Shown here: in pieces, positions 1 through 6,853 of the stretch
Layout of the letters: every line of letters starts with the position of its first letter
Position numbering within the stretch: position 1 is the first letter of the stretch
Source of the DNA: Pseudomonadota bacterium
GTDB taxonomy: Bacteria > Pseudomonadota > Alphaproteobacteria > Acetobacterales > Acetobacteraceae
Direction of reading: 5' to 3'
Assembly (NCBI GenBank): GCA_021808205.1
Contig: JAKBCD010000088.1
Location: 1 to 7,061 of the forward strand
DNA length: 7,061 nucleotides
Notes under the pieces: model-generated
Databases searched by the model: none
What the model was told of the DNA's origin: nothing
The model's input: only the letters and a program-made list of their open reading frames with translations
Translations under genes and position numbers: made by a program

Positions 1-2
1 CG

Positions 3-1154
3 CAGCTTGTCGCCGCGTTCCACTCGCTGGTAGGTCTGGCCGCCGTGTTCGTGGCAGCTTCGGCGTTGAACGCGCCGCAGAGCTTTGGCATTGGCACGGC
101 GCATCATATCCACACCGAGAGCCTGGTCGAAATGTCGATCGGCCTTGCCATTGGCGCCATTACCTTCACAGGCTCGCTGATCGCCTTCGCCAAACTGCAG
201 GCCCTGATGAAGGGCACGCCGATCACCTTCCCCGGCCAGCATAAGCTGAACGGTGCGATCGGCATTGCCATCTTTCTGCTGATCATAGCCTTCGTCATCT
301 CCGGCGGCAGCTTCGTAGTGTTCGGACTGATCGCTATTCTGGCGCTGGCTTTGGGCTTCCTGCTGATCATCCCCATCGGCGGGGCCGACATGCCGGTGGT
401 GGTTTCGATGCTGAACTCCTATTCCGGCTGGGCCGCCGCCGGTATCGGCTTTACCATCGGCAATCTGGCGCTCATCGTCACCGGCGCGCTGGTTGGCTCC
501 TCGGGTGCCATTCTGTCCTACATCATGTGCAAGGGCATGAACCGTTCGATCATCAACGTGATCGCGGGCGGGTTCGGCAATTCCGGCGATGCCGCTGCGG
601 CGGCTGGCGGCAGCTCTGAGGGCAAGGCCGTTAAGCACGGCTCCGCCGACGATGCCGCCTTCATCATGAAGAACGCGTCCAAGGTGATCGTGGTGCCGGG
701 CTATGGCATGGCGGTTTCCCAGGCCCAGCATGCGCTGCGCGAAATGGGCGATATTCTGAAGGAAGACGGCGTCGAAGTGAAATACGCCATCCACCCGGTG
801 GCGGGCCGTATGCCGGGGCACATGAACGTGCTGCTGGCGGAAGCCAATGTGCCGTATGACGAGGTGTTCGAGCTGGAGCAGATCAATAACGAATTCGCCA
901 CCGCGGATGTTGTGTATGTGATCGGCGCCAACGACGTGACCAACCCCGCCGCCAAGACCAACCCGCAAAGCCCGATCTTTGGCATGCCCATTTTGGAAGT
1001 GGACAAGGCCAAGACCGTGCTGTTCGTGAAGCGCGGCATGTCCTCCGGTTATGCCGGTGTGGATAACGAGCTGTTCTTCCGCGACAACACCATGATGCTC
1101 TTTGGCGATGCCAAGAAGATGACCGAGGAAATCGTTCAGGCATTGGGGCGGTAA
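3..1154 (+). CDS. pntB: NAD(P) transhydrogenase subunit beta, 5'-truncated by the window edge
   Basis: This is the beta subunit of the membrane-bound transhydrogenase, which couples inward proton flow to hydride transfer from NADH to NADP+. It is open from base 3 (383 codons), so the true start lies upstream. The first visible residues ([15 protein letters not shown]) match E. coli PntB from about residue 85. The His at bases 21-23 aligns with E. coli beta-His91, known for its role in proton translocation. The membrane domain is hydrophobic to about base 560 and includes [20 protein letters not shown] and [20 protein letters not shown]. An Ala/Gly-rich linker (about 585-660) leads to the NADP-binding domain III, with [10 protein letters not shown] from base 699, [28 protein letters not shown] and [17 protein letters not shown]. 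The C-terminus is complete, with a TAA at 1152-1154. In this group pntA genes are usually just upstream. Identification is near certain. Confidence 0.97.
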   Translation, partial: QLVAAFHSLVGLAAVFVAASALNAPQSFGIGTAHHIHTESLVEMSIGLAIGAITFTGSLIAFAKLQALMKGTPITFPGQHKLNGAIGIAIFLLIIAFVISGGSFVVFGLIAILALALGFLLIIPIGGADMPVVVSMLNSYSGWAAAGIGFTIGNLALIVTGALVGSSGAILSYIMCKGMNRSIINVIAGGFGNSGDAAAAAGGSSEGKAVKHGSADDAAFIMKNASKVIVVPGYGMAVSQAQHALREMGDILKEDGVEVKYAIHPVAGRMPGHMNVLLAEANVPYDEVFELEQINNEFATADVVYVIGANDVTNPAAKTNPQSPIFGMPILEVDKAKTVLFVKRGMSSGYAGVDNELFFRDNTMMLFGDAKKMTEEIVQALGR

Positions 1155-1175
1155 AGTCTGAAACGCACTCTAATC

Positions 1176-1206
1176 AAAAGGCCGGGGAATTTCCCCGGCC
1201 TTTTTT
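1176..1206. terminator. Rho-independent terminator between pntB and prmA, probably two-way
   Basis: The stem AAAAGGCCGGGG (1176-1187) pairs with CCCCGGCCTTTT (1193-1204) around the 5-base loop AATTT, giving 12 pairs of which 8 are G-C. Six T's (1201-1206) follow on the + strand, so it is a strong terminator for pntB, 21 bases past its stop. Read leftward, the A-tract becomes a 4-base T-tract, so it can also end the convergent metF-uvrD-prmA transcript, whose last stop is at 1222. Termination is better supported for the rightward direction because of the longer T-tract. Confidence 0.93.
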
Positions 1207-1221
1207 GTTTGCGGGAGGGGC

Positions 1222-2097
1222 TTACTTCCGCAGCGTCAGAATCGACCACGCGCCATCAACCAGCCGGCGTTCCAATTTGAGTCCGGCGCGGCGGTGGCAG
1301 GAGAGAACCCAGTTCACCTGCGTGTTCAACAGTCCGGCCAGAATCGCGACACCGCCAGGGGCCAGATGTGCGGAGAGTTGGTGCGCCATGGCGCAAAGCG
1401 GGCGGGCCAGGATATTGGCGAAAACCAGATCGAAGGGTGCCGCCTTGGTGATGCGCGGGTCGGCCCAGCCATCGGCTTGAATGGCGCGGATTTGCCCCGC
1501 AACCTCGTTCAGCTTGGCGTTTTCAGCCGTCACACGGGCGGCGCGCGGGTCGATATCGGTCGCCAGCACGTTCTTGTGCAGCAGCTTGGCGGCGGCGATG
1601 GCGAGAATGCCCGAGCCGGTGCCGAGATCTAAAATCCGCTCCGGCCGGTGGTGCTTTATGAGGTCTTCCAGCGTGACCAGGCAGCCGCGGGTGGAGTTAT
1701 GCTCGCCAGTGCCGAAGGCGAGGCCAGCATCCAGCGTGATGGTAATGCGCCCAGGCCGTACAGGCTCCTGAATATGCGTACCGCGTATGGCGAATCGGCG
1801 GCCGATGAGTTGTTCCGGGAAGGCCTGCTGGGTGCGGGCCAGCCAGCCGCCAACGGGCACCAGCCCGCGCGTGATCTCAGGCGAAAAGCCGGAGACCATC
1901 TCGGCGATCATCAAGGCGGCGGCAAGGTCTTCCTCATACTCGCCGCGTTCTTTTACACCTTGTAAATCCCATTCATCCGCGTCCTCGTCGTGATAGAACG
2001 ACACAGCACGGCAGACGCTGGAAAGAGCGGCCTCGAAAGTTTCCATCACTTCGGCGGGCACGCGCAGCGCAATGCAGTCCAGAACTTCCTCAGCCAT
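1222..2097 (-). CDS. prmA: Ribosomal protein L11 methyltransferase
   Basis: PrmA is a cytoplasmic enzyme that uses S-adenosylmethionine to methylate lysines and the N-terminus of ribosomal protein L11. The 291-residue length is close to E. coli PrmA (293). An N-terminal substrate-recognition domain (about 1-115) precedes a Rossmann-type methyltransferase domain. Visible motifs are FGTGEH at 128-133, SAM motif I DLGTGSG at 157-163, the acidic DID at 181-183 and the PrmA signature ANILARPL at 227-234. The frame stays open for another 123 codons upstream, but that stretch lies inside uvrD. The ATG at 2097 (MAEEVLD) was chosen because it gives the family length and overlaps the uvrD stop by 8 bases (ATGGCTGA). 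The SD is weak (GGA in gtggaacgccagg), which fits translational coupling to uvrD. It is the last gene of the metF-uvrD-prmA operon. Identification is very secure; the exact start slightly less so. Confidence 0.95.
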   Translation of the reverse strand: MAEEVLDCIALRVPAEVMETFEAALSSVCRAVSFYHDEDADEWDLQGVKERGEYEEDLAAALMIAEMVSGFSPEITRGLVPVGGWLARTQQAFPEQLIGRRFAIRGTHIQEPVRPGRITITLDAGLAFGTGEHNSTRGCLVTLEDLIKHHRPERILDLGTGSGILAIAAAKLLHKNVLATDIDPRAARVTAENAKLNEVAGQIRAIQADGWADPRITKAAPFDLVFANILARPLCAMAHQLSAHLAPGGVAILAGLLNTQVNWVLSCHRRAGLKLERRLVDGAWSILTLRK

Positions 2098-4261
2098 CCT
2101 GGCGTTCCACGAAACGGTCCAGCACGCGTTTTTCTCCTGAGGTTTCGAAATTGATATCCAGCCGGTCGCCCTCCGCGGCAACGACGCGGCCATAGCCGAA
2201 TTTCTGGTGGAACACCCGCGCGCCGACGGGAATTTTATTGGTATGCACAAGGCGGACTTGCGCCCCCCCGGCATCCGAGCGGCGGGCTTGCACGGGAAAT
2301 TGCACGATGGCCGCCGGGCCGCGCGGCTTTTGCGGCTGCGCGGAGCCGGAACGGCGGATGACGTCCTCCGGCAGTTCTTCAATGAAGCGACTGGGGATGG
2401 AGCTTTGCCAGTTGGCGTAGATGCGCCTGTTGGCGGCGTGCAGGATGATGGCGCGTTGCTTGGCACGGGTTATGCCGACATAAGCTAGGCGGCGTTCTTC
2501 CTCCAGGCTTTTATTGCCGCCTTCATCCAGGCTGCGCTGATTGGGGAACACGCCTTCTTCCCAGCCGGGGAGAAACACCGTGTCGAATTCTAGTCCCTTG
2601 GCGCCGTGCAGCGTCATCATCGAAACCTTCGCATCGTTGCCTTGCGTCTCGATTTCCGTGACAAGCGCAACATGTTCCAGGAATTGCGCCAGCGTTTCAA
2701 AATCCGCCAAGGCGCGAGAAAGCTCTTTCAGGTTTTCCAAGCGCCCTGGTGCATCGGGTGATTTATCCGCCTTCCACATCGCGAGATAGCCGCTTTCCTC
2801 AAGCAATGCTTCCAACGCGACCACGGGGCCCTGGGTTTTAAGACGGCCGCGCCAGGCTTCGAATTGTTCGATCAGCCCGCGCAGGGTGGCGCCGAGCTTG
2901 CCTTTGAAACCATCCTCGCCGACGAGCTTCACCATCGCATCGTGCAGAGACATATTTGCCGCACGCGCGGTTTCATGAAGGTTGCGCATCGCGCTTTCTC
3001 CCACGCCGCGCTTAGGAAGGTTAACAATCCGCTCGAAGGCCAGATCATCAGACGGCTGAGCGAGCACGCGTAAGTAAGCGATGGCATCGCGAATTTCCTG
3101 GCGCTCATAGAAGCGCAAGCCGCCGACGATGCGATAGGGCACGCCAAGCATCAGCAGGCGTTCTTCAAAAGCGCGAGTCTGGGAGCCTGCGCGCACCAGA
3201 ATGGCGATCTCGTTCAGGGAATGGCCAGAACGCCAGAGCGATTCGATGCGGCCACCCACGTTGCGGGCTTCCTCTTCAGAATCCCACAAGGAAACTACTT
3301 CAATCTTTTCTCCCTCGGCATTTTTGCGTCCAGCATGAAGGGTTTTGCCAAGCCGTCCTGCATTATGGGAGATTAGATGTGAGGCAGCGGCAAGAATGGG
3401 CTGGGTGGAGCGGTAATTTGCCTCCAGCCGGACGATTTTTGCACCCGGAAAATCCCGTTCAAATTTCAAGATGTTTTCAATCTCGGCACCGCGCCAGCTA
3501 TAGATGCTCTGGTCGTCATCGCCGACACAGCAGATGTTTCTGTGCCCTTGGGCCAGCAGCCGCAGCCAGTAATATTGCACCAGATTGGTGTCCTGGTACT
3601 CATCCACCAGAATATAGCGGAAGGCGCGGTGATAATGGGCCAGCACCTCGGGGTCGGTTTTTAAGAGATGCACCATCAGCAGCAGCAGGTCGCCGAAATC
3701 CACAGCGTTGAGCTGGCGCAAGCGGATTTGGTAGGAGGCGTAGAATTCCTCGGCGCGGCCATTCGCGAAGTCGGTGCTTTCGCTGACGGGAATTTCGCCA
3801 GGCATGAAGCCTTTGTCTTTCCAGCGCTGGATCTGCGCCATCAGCGCATTGGGCGGCCAGCGTTTGAAATCGATCCGCGCGGCTTCCAAAATCTGCTTGA
3901 GCAGGCGGAGCTGATCATCCGTATCCAGAATCGAAAAGGAACTCGTCAGCCCGACGCGCTCGGCGAAGCGGCGCAGCATGCGGGCGCAGAGCGAATGGAA
4001 GGTGCCAAGCCATAACCCCTCCACCGGCCCGCCCATGATCTTGGCCACGCGCTCGCGCATTTCCCGCGCGGCTTTGTTGGTGAAGGTGACGGTGAGGATC
4101 TGGTTGGGAAAGGCTTTGCGGCTAAGCAGGATATGGGCAAAGCGGGTGGTGAGCACGCGGGTTTTGCCGGTCCCAGCACCCGCCAGCACAAGCACTGGCC
4201 CTTCTGTACTCTCTACCGCTTCGCGTTGGGCGGCATTCAGCCCGTGCAGATAATCACTCAA
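2090..4261 (-). CDS. uvrD: ATP-dependent DNA helicase II, UvrD/PcrA type (SF1A)
   Basis: This is a 3'-5' DNA helicase of the UvrD/PcrA group, known for unwinding in nucleotide-excision and mismatch repair and for removing proteins from DNA. All SF1A motifs are intact in the 723 residues: Q motif GLNAAQREAV (7-16), Walker A AGAGTGKT (27-34), Ia TFTNKAAREM (59-68), II VDEYQDTN (219-226), III GDDDQSIYSWRGA (247-259), IV ANYRST (281-286), V MTLHGAKGLEFDTV (549-562) and VI ERRLAYVGITRAK (589-601). Residues about 682-720 (RVFHQKFGYGRVV...) form the C-terminal Tudor-like domain that in PcrA/UvrD binds partners such as RNA polymerase. The start is TTG (4261-4259); translation from it gives the family N-terminus MSDYLHGLN, and no in-frame ATG lies nearby. 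It overlaps the metF stop by 4 bases (TTGA), with a possible SD (AGAGG) inside the metF end. Which of the names uvrD or pcrA applies is a matter of convention here. Confidence 0.96.
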   Translation of the reverse strand: MSDYLHGLNAAQREAVESTEGPVLVLAGAGTGKTRVLTTRFAHILLSRKAFPNQILTVTFTNKAAREMRERVAKIMGGPVEGLWLGTFHSLCARMLRRFAERVGLTSSFSILDTDDQLRLLKQILEAARIDFKRWPPNALMAQIQRWKDKGFMPGEIPVSESTDFANGRAEEFYASYQIRLRQLNAVDFGDLLLLMVHLLKTDPEVLAHYHRAFRYILVDEYQDTNLVQYYWLRLLAQGHRNICCVGDDDQSIYSWRGAEIENILKFERDFPGAKIVRLEANYRSTQPILAAASHLISHNAGRLGKTLHAGRKNAEGEKIEVVSLWDSEEEARNVGGRIESLWRSGHSLNEIAILVRAGSQTRAFEERLLMLGVPYRIVGGLRFYERQEIRDAIAYLRVLAQPSDDLAFERIVNLPKRGVGESAMRNLHETARAANMSLHDAMVKLVGEDGFKGKLGATLRGLIEQFEAWRGRLKTQGPVVALEALLEESGYLAMWKADKSPDAPGRLENLKELSRALADFETLAQFLEHVALVTEIETQGNDAKVSMMTLHGAKGLEFDTVFLPGWEEGVFPNQRSLDEGGNKSLEEERRLAYVGITRAKQRAIILHAANRRIYANWQSSIPSRFIEELPEDVIRRSGSAQPQKPRGPAAIVQFPVQARRSDAGGAQVRLVHTNKIPVGARVFHQKFGYGRVVAAEGDRLDINFETSGEKRVLDRFVERQDG

Positions 4262-5196
4262 GCGGCGGGGGCCTCTGGCTTCACGCCGAGGATCCGGGCG
4301 ATGGCGTAGGTGAGATCCGGGCGGTTGAGGGTGTAGAAATGGAACTCATCAATGCCGTTGGCCTGGAGCAGGCGCACCTGCTCCGCCGCCACTGCCGCAG
4401 CTACCATGCGCCGGGTTTCCACATCGTCGTCCAGCCCCTCGAACATGCTGGCCATCCAGTTTGGCACCGAGGTGCGGCACGCTTCAGCAAATTTCTGCGC
4501 CTGGGTAAAGTTTGTCACCGGCAGAATGCCGGGCACGATCGGCGCGGTGATGCCCGCGGCCAAGGCGCGGTCCAGAAAACGCAGGAAGACCGCGTTGTCG
4601 AAGAACACCTGAGTGATGGCGCGGGTGGCTCCGGCATCGAGCTTACGCTTTAAATTGTCCAGATCCGCCTCGGGGCTGGAGGCCTTGGGGTGGGTTTCCG
4701 GGTACGCGGCAACAGAAATTTCGAAATCCGCGACCTTCTTCAGCCCTTCCACCAAATCTGCCGCGAAAGCATAGCCACCGGGATGCGGTGCATAGGTTTC
4801 GCCATTGGGAGCATCCCCGCGCAGGGCGACGATATGCTTTACCCCCGCTGCCCAATAACGCTCAGCCACCTCGTTCACCGCCTCTTTGGTAGCGCCGACA
4901 CAGGTGAGATGCGCGGCCGGGGTGAGGGCGGTTTCCTTGACGATACGAAGTACCGTGGCGTGGGTGCGCGCTTGCGTGGAGCCGCCAGCGCCATAGGTCA
5001 CGGAGACGAAATCTGGCCGCAGCGTGGCCAGCCGCTCGATGCAGCTCCACAGCTGGGTTTCCAGAGCCGGGGTTTTGGGTGGGAAGAACTCGAACGAAAT
5101 GGCCGGCGGGGCGGCATCGTCGCGCGCGGGTAGCGGCGCGATCCGCTCGGCCTGCGCCCAGCGCTCCAGAGTACGGCGGACAGGGGAATGGGTCAT
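4258..5196 (-). CDS. metF: 5,10-methylenetetrahydrofolate reductase
   Basis: MetF is the cytoplasmic flavoenzyme that reduces 5,10-methylene-THF to 5-methyl-THF, the methyl donor for methionine synthesis. The 312 residues match the bacterial single-domain family, folded as a TIM barrel. Conserved blocks are FEFFPPK (35-41), where Glu36 aligns with catalytic E. coli Glu28; SVTYGAGGS (65-73); HLTCVGAT (96-103); the FAD-site LRGD (125-128), where Asp128 aligns with E. coli Asp120; AAYPETHPKA (163-172); QVFFD (196-200); and FHFYTLNR (285-292). The N-terminus before the barrel is about 8 residues longer than in E. coli and is charged and Ala/Pro-rich, which is unremarkable. The ATG at 5196 is preceded by GGAG 9 bases upstream. 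It is the first gene of the leftward operon, and its TGA overlaps the uvrD TTG. No intact known methionine-pathway riboswitch was recognised in the leader. Confidence 0.97.
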   Translation of the reverse strand: MTHSPVRRTLERWAQAERIAPLPARDDAAPPAISFEFFPPKTPALETQLWSCIERLATLRPDFVSVTYGAGGSTQARTHATVLRIVKETALTPAAHLTCVGATKEAVNEVAERYWAAGVKHIVALRGDAPNGETYAPHPGGYAFAADLVEGLKKVADFEISVAAYPETHPKASSPEADLDNLKRKLDAGATRAITQVFFDNAVFLRFLDRALAAGITAPIVPGILPVTNFTQAQKFAEACRTSVPNWMASMFEGLDDDVETRRMVAAAVAAEQVRLLQANGIDEFHFYTLNRPDLTYAIARILGVKPEAPAA

Positions 5197-5205
5197 ATTG
5201 GCAAG

Positions 5206-5209
5206 CTCC
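5206..5209 (-). promoter_or_regulatory. Ribosome binding site of metF
   Basis: On the minus strand the sequence reads CACGGAGCTTGCCAAT before the ATG at 5196. GGAG lies 9 bases upstream of the start, a slightly long but workable spacing. The same bases could form a short local hairpin (GCTC-ACG-GAGC), or pair with GCTCC at 5234-5238 of the leader, so the site may be partly masked in the mRNA. That masking is inference. Confidence 0.6.
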
Positions 5210-5270
5210 GTGAGCCGCGTTAGGTGGCAGGCTGGAGCGGGTTACGCAAGTGGCAAGGAGGTCACAGCCC

Positions 5271-5280
5271 AGGTATACCT
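5271..5280. repeat. Perfect 10-bp palindrome AGGTATACCT
   Basis: AGGTATACCT is its own reverse complement and lies about 75 bases upstream of the metF start and 89 bases upstream of the mlaA start. The position and symmetry would suit an operator for a dimeric regulator, but it occurs once, has no loop for an RNA hairpin, and I do not recognise it as a known regulator's site. Chance occurrence is possible. Confidence 0.35.
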
Positions 5281-5353
5281 CTGTTCGCCTAGTTGACGCC
5301 AGGATAATGACACACACATTGGGAAATGCCGCCGTATGGTTGGCCCGCAAGCT

Positions 5354-5360
5354 GAGGAGG
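5354..5360 (+). promoter_or_regulatory. Ribosome binding site of mlaA (decides the start)
   Basis: GAGGAGG lies 8 bases before the ATG at 5369, a near-ideal Shine-Dalgarno site. It places translation at 5369 rather than at the in-frame ATG at 5336, which has no such site and would add 11 residues before the lipoprotein signal peptide. Confidence 0.85.
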
Positions 5361-5368
5361 GCTTAGGG

Positions 5369-6169
5369 ATGACGACAAAGCTGAAACACCGGCTTAGATT
5401 TGGCTTGGCCACGAGCATCCCGGCGCTGGCCCTGGCCGGGGTACTGGCAGGCTGCGCCACCGCGCCGCCGAAATCCGACACGGCGGATTATCAGGCTTAT
5501 CAGCAGCTCAACGACCCGCTGGAGCCCACCAATCGAGTGTTTTTCAAGGTGAACAACACGCTCGACACTTACGTGATGAAGCCGGTGGCCAAGGGCTATG
5601 TGGACATTACCACCCAGGGCATCCGCAACCATGTGACGGATTTCACCTCCAATATTGGTGAGCCCGCACGTATGCTGAACTTCATGGCCGAGGGGTACCC
5701 GACGGATGCGGGTACCTCGCTGGTACGCTTCTTGGTGAATTCCACCGTGGGCATTGGCGGGATTTTCGACCCGGCCGCCGCCATCGGCTACCCCAAGACT
5801 GACACGGATTTCGGCATCACCCTTGCCAGCTGGGGCGTGCCTGCCGGGCCGTATCTGTATCTGCCCGCGTTCGGCCCCTCCGGTGTCCGCGATGTGTGGA
5901 AATATCCGGTGGAATGGTTCGCCACGCCGATCGAGGCAGCCCCCGCTAGCGCCGCGCTCAGCGATTTCGGCTATTCGCAGACGGGGATCGACCTGATCAA
6001 CACCCGAGCTACCTATTTACAGCCGATCGACCAGATCAACGCGACAGCTCTGGACCCCTATGCCACATTCCGGAGTCTTTATCGCCAATCTCGTGCCTCA
6101 GAGTTGCAGCAGATTCAGCAGCGTGACAGCCGAACCTGGCCGGATTGGTACCACCAGACGGCCCAATGA
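5369..6169 (+). CDS. mlaA: MlaA/VacJ family outer-membrane lipoprotein
   Basis: MlaA (VacJ) is the outer-membrane component of the Mla pathway. In E. coli it forms a ring in the membrane that extracts phospholipid from the outer leaflet and passes it to periplasmic MlaC. The 266-residue product begins with a lipoprotein signal: basic KLKHRLR, a hydrophobic core, and lipobox LAGC with Cys29 as the lipidation site. Residue +2 is Ala, which by the E. coli rule would allow outer-membrane sorting. Family blocks are NDPLEPTNRVFF (48-59), TSNIGEPARMLNF (93-105), NSTVGIGGIFDPA (114-126), WGVPAGPYLYLPAFGPSGVRD (155-175) and the tail DPYATFRSLYRQ (229-240). The ATG at 5369 was chosen for its strong SD; the ATG at 5336 is unlikely. 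mlaC follows after 17 bases, probably co-transcribed. Family assignment is secure; the symbol is by homology. Confidence 0.93.
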   Translation: MTTKLKHRLRFGLATSIPALALAGVLAGCATAPPKSDTADYQAYQQLNDPLEPTNRVFFKVNNTLDTYVMKPVAKGYVDITTQGIRNHVTDFTSNIGEPARMLNFMAEGYPTDAGTSLVRFLVNSTVGIGGIFDPAAAIGYPKTDTDFGITLASWGVPAGPYLYLPAFGPSGVRDVWKYPVEWFATPIEAAPASAALSDFGYSQTGIDLINTRATYLQPIDQINATALDPYATFRSLYRQSRASELQQIQQRDSRTWPDWYHQTAQ

Positions 6170-6174
6170 GGATT

Positions 6175-6180
6175 AAAGGA
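6175..6180 (+). promoter_or_regulatory. Ribosome binding site of mlaC (decides the start)
   Basis: AAAGGA ends 6 bases before the ATG at 6187. This favours 6187 over the earlier in-frame ATG at 6166, which overlaps the mlaA stop as ATGA but lacks a purine-rich site and would add seven residues (MRIKGQT) before the signal peptide. Confidence 0.75.
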
Positions 6181-6186
6181 CAGACC

Positions 6187-6804
6187 ATGTATTTCCGCCG
6201 CTTCATTCTGGGGGCAATCGCTTCCGTACCGATGCTCGCCGTATTGGCGGGCACTGCCCATGCCTTATCGCCGAATGCGGCCAAGAGCTTCATCACCCAG
6301 TCTGGCCAGAAGCTCGTCGCTATCGTGAATGGTGCCGACTCGCAGGGCCAGAAGGCCAGCCAGCTTCGTGATCTGGTCAACCAGATCGTCGCCGTGGACC
6401 AAGTGGGGGATTATGTACTTGGCCGCTACATCAACGTCGCTACGCCGGCGCAGAAGCAGCAGTTTCAGGCGCTGTTTCACCAGCTTTTGAGCTACAATAT
6501 TACCTACCAGATCAAGGCCTACCAGGGCGTCACGTTCACCGTGAACAGCGCGACGCCGCAGGGCGATGACGTGCTGGTGGACACGACGGTGACCGCGCCG
6601 GAGAAATCTCCCGCTGATGTCGGCTGGGTGGTCAAAGATGAAGCCGGACAGCCGAAAATTATTGACGTGATCGTGGCGGGGACCAGCCTGCGCATTACCA
6701 CCCGCAATGATTACGCAGGTGTGATAACTGATAACGGCGGTCAGGTTTCCGCATTGCTCAACGCCATGCAGAACCAGATATCCAAGATCGCCGCAGCGCA
6801 ATAA
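6187..6804 (+). CDS. mlaC: MlaC/Ttg2D family periplasmic phospholipid-binding protein
   Basis: MlaC-type proteins shuttle phospholipid across the periplasm between MlaA in the outer membrane and the MlaFEDB complex in the inner membrane. The 205-residue product starts with a Sec-type signal peptide (MYFRRFILGAIASVPMLAVL, then cleavage probably after AHA, residue 26). The mature part shows the family pattern: VLGRY (77-81) followed by TPAQKQQFQALFHQLL (86-101), Trp147 in DVGWVVKD, and the end block IIDVIVAGTSLRITTRNDYAGVITDNGG (158-185), where MlaC proteins have DV-VEG-S. Length is typical. It lies 17 bases after mlaA and is followed by a strong terminator, so the pair forms a compact operon. 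The close relative HpnM of hopanoid clusters is an alternative assignment that cannot be excluded by eye, though the mlaA neighbour favours MlaC. Confidence 0.9.
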   Translation: MYFRRFILGAIASVPMLAVLAGTAHALSPNAAKSFITQSGQKLVAIVNGADSQGQKASQLRDLVNQIVAVDQVGDYVLGRYINVATPAQKQQFQALFHQLLSYNITYQIKAYQGVTFTVNSATPQGDDVLVDTTVTAPEKSPADVGWVVKDEAGQPKIIDVIVAGTSLRITTRNDYAGVITDNGGQVSALLNAMQNQISKIAAAQ

Positions 6805-6827
6805 CAGCGCAGTAAGAGCGGGATTTG

Positions 6828-6853
6828 AAAAGGGGCCGGTTGGCCCCTTTTTT
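6828..6853. terminator. Rho-independent terminator after mlaC, probably two-way
   Basis: AAAAGGGGCC (6828-6837) pairs with GGCCCCTTTT (6842-6851) around the 4-base loop GGTT, a 10-bp stem with six G-C pairs at its core, followed by six T's (6848-6853). It lies 23 bases after the mlaC stop and should end the mlaA-mlaC transcript. Its A-tract gives a 4-base T-tract in the leftward direction, so it can also serve the convergent gene, whose stop codon (6852-6854) lies in the T-tract. Confidence 0.93.

Larger units (their letters stand above)
5197..5368. other. Divergent intergenic region between metF and mlaA
   Basis: These 172 bases must hold the promoters for both the leftward metF operon and the rightward mlaA-mlaC operon. 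On the + strand, TTGACG (5293-5298) resembles a -35 box, but no good -10 box lies 16-18 bases downstream (the sequence there is around cacatt), so it is only a weak candidate. On the minus strand CATTAT (5309-5304) resembles a -10 box without a clear -35. A 10-bp perfect palindrome sits at 5271-5280. I compared the metF leader by eye with SAM-II, SAH and SAM/SAH riboswitch consensus features and saw no convincing match. Short reading frames crossing the region look non-coding. Confidence 0.5.

Noticed and set aside
2098..2466. A 123-codon in-frame N-terminal extension of prmA.
   Set aside because: It lies wholly inside uvrD in another frame, its translation is low-complexity Arg/Pro/Ser-rich, and PrmA reaches its family length from the ATG at 2097.
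4690..5133. A 147-codon plus-strand frame antisense to metF.
   Set aside because: It is antisense to conserved catalytic residues of MetF, has no ribosome binding site of note, and is Gly/Arg-rich like other GC-driven shadows.
5197..5300. A SAM-II, SAH or SAM/SAH riboswitch upstream of metF.
   Set aside because: Some short words such as GCTCCAGCCTG and AACGCGGCTC recall the SAH class, but the conserved core and helix order are not present by eye.
5308..5318. A short CA-rich run (gacacacacat) as a possible slippage repeat.
   Set aside because: It has only about four CA units and lies outside any coding frame; too short to argue for phase variation.
4862..5350. A 162-codon minus-strand frame running from the intergenic region into metF.
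   Set aside because: It overlaps the strongly conserved metF in another frame and its translation resembles no protein family; open frames like this are common shadows in high-GC DNA.
5336..5368. An upstream start for mlaA at 5336.
   Set aside because: It would place 11 acidic and polar residues ahead of the lipoprotein signal and has no Shine-Dalgarno site, unlike the ATG at 5369.
6187..6264. A twin-arginine export signal in MlaC because of RR at residues 4-5.
   Set aside because: The twin-arginine consensus around the RR is missing and the segment is a normal Sec signal with an AHA cleavage site.
6265..6801. A 178-codon minus-strand frame antisense to mlaC.
   Set aside because: It mirrors the mlaC codons almost end to end, and mlaC has a signal peptide, a ribosome binding site and family motifs.
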